Assembly: GCA_031270925.1 (NCBI GenBank)
Contig: JAISWY010000021.1
Span: forward strand, 1 to 8,479
Direction: 5' to 3'
From: Candidatus Symbiothrix sp.
GTDB lineage: Bacteria; Bacteroidota; Bacteroidia; Bacteroidales; Azobacteroidaceae
Length of the DNA stretch: 8,479 bases
This document shows, piece by piece, positions 5,923 to 8,479 of the stretch (positions within the stretch are counted from its first letter, which is position 1; each line of letters opens with the position of its first letter). Under the pieces are notes generated by a model. The model searched no databases, was not told the origin of the DNA, and saw only the letters and a program-made list of their open reading frames with translations. The position numbers and the translations under genes were made by a program.

Positions 5923-7110
5923 TTAATTCGATTTAATAAGTTTTGATGAATGTGTATTTCCATGATTATCGGTCGTTTTCACGATGACTAAAGGTGAATT
6001 TGTTTTTACGGATAATCTGTTATCGTCTTGCCCGATTTGTCCTTTTGTAATCAATCGTCCCTGTAAATCATAGGCTTGTACGCACATTTCCGAATCGCTC
6101 GAAAATTGTAATTGATTGTTGCGGAAAACAACAGCGGTCGTTTCGGGATGGATATTTCCGATACCGGTTGAACTGTTATCGGAAATATCGCCCGCCACCA
6201 AACGCAACGAGCCGTTCCGGTATGCGATGCGTTTGATGGTTAAGTGCGGATCGGTGTTCGGCGCGTGGTAAGAGATGCGTAAAACGCCGTCGAAACCTTC
6301 GAAAATCATGGCGTGGCCGCCGTTGTCGTCGTTCAATGGCTCTTGTTGCGTCCATGTGCCGAAGAGCGTGCCGTTGCTGGATTTCGCTACGCCGATTACA
6401 TATTGGTTGCTTTTGTTGAATGTACTCCACAAGCAAAACATAACTCCTTTTTCAGGTTCATAGATGAACGGAGCGTCGGTAACTTTGTCGTTGCCGGCAT
6501 ACGAAGCGGATGAGGCTTTGAAAAGCAAAGTCGCCGATTCCAAGGAAGATAAATCGTAAGACATCCGCGCTGCATGAATTTCGCCGTCTCTCGTATCGAT
6601 CCATTCATGGCAGAAAATCATCCACGGGTCTTCAAATTGATCGATGTAGAGCGTACCGTCCAGGCAATTCCAATCGGAACGGGTTAAGGACGCATTCACG
6701 ACCGGCGTAAATGGACCTTCGGCATTGTTGGATTTAAAAACCGATACGCCACGCTTTTGTGAATCGCTGCTGAAAGTGGCGAAAACATAATACGAGCCTT
6801 CAAAGTAGAATGCATCGGGCGCCCAAAAATCTTTCGTTCCCCAAAAATTGCTCGGACGGGTAAATGAATAGCCGACTTTCTTCCACTTGACCAAATTTTT
6901 GCTTTTGTAGCAGCCGAAATACGGCGCTTCGTTGATGTGCAAATAATAACTTTTCGTAGCTTCATCCACAAAAATATAAGGGTCGCGGCACCAAAAATCG
7001 TTGATGTCGATGGTGTACGATGCGGGATCGTCGGTTTCCTCTTCAAAGTTGTTCGCAAAAGCCGGAATCGCAAGAGTTAATAATATTACTATGAAATACA
7101 ATTTTGACAT
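5923..7110 (-). CDS. GH43 family glycosidase with C-terminal T9SS sorting domain
   Basis: The 395-residue protein has a signal peptide (1-19, ...LTLAIPAFA) and a five-bladed GH43 propeller from about 35 to 310. WCRDPYIF (40-47) carries the general base D43. DFWAPDAFYFEGSYYVF (94-110) is the typical second blade, and NCLDGTLYID (148-157) carries the likely pKa-tuning D151. TDAPFIYE (211-218) occupies the catalytic-acid region; here the usual EGP is DAP, like the TDGP form I recall from some GH43 subfamilies. NGGHAMIFEGFDGVLRISYH (263-282) is a late-blade motif. Such enzymes cut alpha-L-arabinose or beta-xylose linkages; the specificity here is open. Residues about 325-395 (AYDLQGRLITKG... to SSKLIKSN) form a T9SS type A tail, so the enzyme is sent across the outer membrane. 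It follows the small T9SS protein by 11 nt and is surely cotranscribed with it. Confidence 0.88.
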   Translation of the reverse strand: MSKLYFIVILLTLAIPAFANNFEEETDDPASYTIDINDFWCRDPYIFVDEATKSYYLHINEAPYFGCYKSKNLVKWKKVGYSFTRPSNFWGTKDFWAPDAFYFEGSYYVFATFSSDSQKRGVSVFKSNNAEGPFTPVVNASLTRSDWNCLDGTLYIDQFEDPWMIFCHEWIDTRDGEIHAARMSYDLSSLESATLLFKASSASYAGNDKVTDAPFIYEPEKGVMFCLWSTFNKSNQYVIGVAKSSNGTLFGTWTQQEPLNDDNGGHAMIFEGFDGVLRISYHAPNTDPHLTIKRIAYRNGSLRLVAGDISDNSSTGIGNIHPETTAVVFRNNQLQFSSDSEMCVQAYDLQGRLITKGQIGQDDNRLSVKTNSPLVIVKTTDNHGNTHSSKLIKSN

Positions 7111-7121
7111 GGCCTTTTGTT

Positions 7122-7898
7122 TTATTGATTGATTACCTTTTTAACAGCCGCCGTCTTCCCGCTTTCATCTGTTACGGAAACAAGATAAATGCCTTTTCCA
7201 AGCGGCAAATCCGTTTTTTCACCGGAAATATTCGCTTTTGCCACTTCCTGTCCTAAAACATTGAAAACTTTGATCTTAGCGTTGTTTACCGGATTTTCCG
7301 GATGCACAAATAAACGTCCGTCAAAACAATAAACATCGAAAGCGTCGGTTTCGGGAGAGGCAATGGCCGATTCATCGACTTTGACGACTTTAAAGGCGTC
7401 GAACCAATATTCGCCGGCCGGCGCCGTACCGAGCGCAAAGAAGAAAACGATAAACCCGTCGCGGTCCATCGGGGCAGTCCGGAATTTGAAATCGCGCACG
7501 GTTTCGGCACCCGGAAGTTCCACACGGTAATTAAAATTCATTTCTCCCTCTGCTTTGAAATCGAAAGCGGTGGCGACACTCGATGCCGCTTTGAACGATA
7601 CTTCAAAGACATCTTTCCAGGTTTGTCCCGGAAATTCGTCGGTACGCACTTGCAATGCCCACCATTCGGTGCCGGAATTGAAAATGTTGAGATAGAGCGA
7701 ATTGTCGCCCGAAATTTTGGCGAAATTGTCGATTTCGTAACTCCAATCGGCAATGTCCGTTTGGTAATTGTTCAGCGAGAAAGCGCCGAAACGGTTTCCG
7801 TCCGGAGCGTCGTTAAACTCTTCATCAACAAGTGCGGTTTGCGCTTGCGTTACACAACATACCAGCAAAAATGCTAAAACTAAACTGTTCTTTTTCAT
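7122..7898 (-). CDS. Small secreted beta-rich protein with T9SS tail, probable carbohydrate-binding accessory protein
   Basis: The 258-residue protein has a signal peptide (1-19, ...LLVCCVTQA before Q20). A beta-sandwich-like domain (about 22-175) is rich in aromatic residues: ADWSYEIDNFAKISGDNSLY (50-69), TEWWALQVRTDEFPGQTW (77-94) and PAGEYWFDAFKVVKVD (160-175). The closing EYWFDAFKVVK strand is like those of CBM4/9-type and other jelly-roll carbohydrate-binding modules. Residues about 185-258 are a clear T9SS type A sorting domain: AKIKVFNVLGQEVAKANISG, then GIYLVSVTDESGKTAAVKKV. No catalytic motif is seen. It lies between SusD (31 nt) and GH43 (11 nt), which suggests a surface glycan-binding role comparable to SusE/F-type proteins but exported by T9SS instead of carried as a lipoprotein. 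The binding role is inference. Confidence 0.75.
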   Translation of the reverse strand: MKKNSLVLAFLLVCCVTQAQTALVDEEFNDAPDGNRFGAFSLNNYQTDIADWSYEIDNFAKISGDNSLYLNIFNSGTEWWALQVRTDEFPGQTWKDVFEVSFKAASSVATAFDFKAEGEMNFNYRVELPGAETVRDFKFRTAPMDRDGFIVFFFALGTAPAGEYWFDAFKVVKVDESAIASPETDAFDVYCFDGRLFVHPENPVNNAKIKVFNVLGQEVAKANISGEKTDLPLGKGIYLVSVTDESGKTAAVKKVINQ

Positions 7899-7929
7899 GA
7901 TACAAAAAAATTAAAAGTGAATAATATAT

Positions 7930-8478
7930 TTAATCGTTATAATATGGATTTTGTCCGATTATCGGATTTTCAATCAAGGCGTCGGTCGGAATCGGGAACA
8001 ACAGATTCTTTTCGCTGACCCGATTGGCGCCTGCCGAACGAGCAACGTCGAGATAAGTGCCATGCCGCAACAAATCTTCGCGGCGAACGCCTTCGCACCA
8101 CAGTTCCCAACCACGTTCTTTCAAGATGTAATCGCGCAAGGCAGTTTGGTCGGCGAAATCGCTCAACCGTTTTACGTGCGACGAGTTGTAGTAGTCGTCG
8201 AAGGCGCGGTTACGCACTTGGTTAATCAAATCGACGGATTCCTGTGTTGGCCCGTTTATCTCGTTCAGGATTTCGGCGCGGCACAACAACACATCGGCGT
8301 AGCGCAAATGAATGAAATCGTTGCCCGCCCATTGTCCGGGATTGTTCGGATCTTCGGCATATTTCAGCGGCAAAGCGCCGATGTCCGACGAGCGTAAATT
8401 GACGGCCGCGCCGGTCTTGGAAGTGTAAGTCGGAAGAATCAGGCTTTGGCGTTTGTCGCCGTTTTCAAAACTGTCGTA
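7930..8478 (-). CDS. SusD/RagB-family nutrient-binding lipoprotein, C-terminal part (truncated by window edge)
   Basis: The 182 visible residues (first full codon 8476-8478, stop TAA 7930-7932) are the end of a SusD-like outer-membrane protein that caps a SusC TonB-dependent transporter and binds glycan. The frame is open to the window edge, beginning YDSFENGDKRQSLILPTYTS. Diagnostic blocks are GALPLKYAEDPN, NDFIHLRYADVLLCRAEILN (TPR-like helix), YILKERGWELWCEGVRREDL (the conserved ER-x-x-EL-x-x-EG-x-R-x-x-DL signature) and NLLFPIPTDALIENPIIGQN followed by PYYND, the usual C-terminus. The N-terminus with its lipobox, and presumably susC, lie beyond 8479. It heads the visible operon, 31 nt before the small T9SS protein. 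Confidence 0.93.
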   Translation of the reverse strand, partial: YDSFENGDKRQSLILPTYTSKTGAAVNLRSSDIGALPLKYAEDPNNPGQWAGNDFIHLRYADVLLCRAEILNEINGPTQESVDLINQVRNRAFDDYYNSSHVKRLSDFADQTALRDYILKERGWELWCEGVRREDLLRHGTYLDVARSAGANRVSEKNLLFPIPTDALIENPIIGQNPYYND

Positions 8479-8479
8479 A

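Noticed and set aside
6696..7073. 125-codon minus-strand ORF within GH43
   Set aside because: It overlaps GH43 in another frame; its Arg/Ser/Lys-rich composition is that of an out-of-frame translation.

Overview
The window looks like part of a Bacteroidota (Bacteroidales-like) chromosome. The evidence is a SusD/RagB C-terminus, two proteins with type IX secretion (T9SS) sorting tails, a Bacteroides-type promoter (TTTG, 19 nt, TAnnTTTG) ahead of hipB, and A/T-rich gene starts with little visible Shine-Dalgarno sequence. No genus can be fixed from the sequence alone.

There are two unrelated blocks. The left block (1-2082, + strand) begins with A/T-rich sequence. It holds the 3' end of an unrecognised gene (3-119) that stops inside an (AATG)4 tetranucleotide repeat, and a small ORF (116-280) whose ATG overlaps that stop. 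With only two repeat units the two frames would fuse into one protein, so this is either a slipped-strand frameshift or a translationally coupled pair. A complete hipBA-type toxin-antitoxin operon follows (473-2057). HipB is an XRE-family repressor/antitoxin, and HipA is a full-length Ser/Thr-kinase-fold toxin overlapping hipB by 11 nt. The hipBA block lies between two identical 28-bp direct repeats (289-316 and 2055-2082), the second of which contains the hipA stop codon. This suggests the module arrived, or can leave, as a cassette.

The right block (2120-8478, - strand, so read from high to low coordinates) is the downstream part of a glycan-utilisation (Sus-type) locus. In transcription order it holds: the SusD C-terminus (upstream part, and presumably SusC, outside the window); a small secreted beta-rich protein with a T9SS tail; a GH43 glycosidase with a T9SS tail; a 331-nt gap; a secreted calcineurin-like metallophosphoesterase; a GH5-like (clan GH-A) lipoprotein glycosidase; and an M19 membrane-dipeptidase-type metallopeptidase. 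Short gaps of 31, 11 and 9 nt support cotranscription within SusD-CBM-like-GH43 and within phosphoesterase-GH5. Together they would bind a glycan at the surface (SusD, small T9SS protein), cut it outside the cell (GH43, GH5) and possibly remove phosphate and peptide substituents (phosphoesterase, dipeptidase). The substrate cannot be read from the sequence.

The most unusual non-coding feature is in the gap between GH43 and the phosphoesterase (5678-5920): a 243-bp element of three nested inverted repeats (about 30-bp outer, 14-bp middle, 16-bp perfect inner arms) with internal ~21-bp repeats in opposing orientation. It resembles a MITE or a large structured intergenic repeat.
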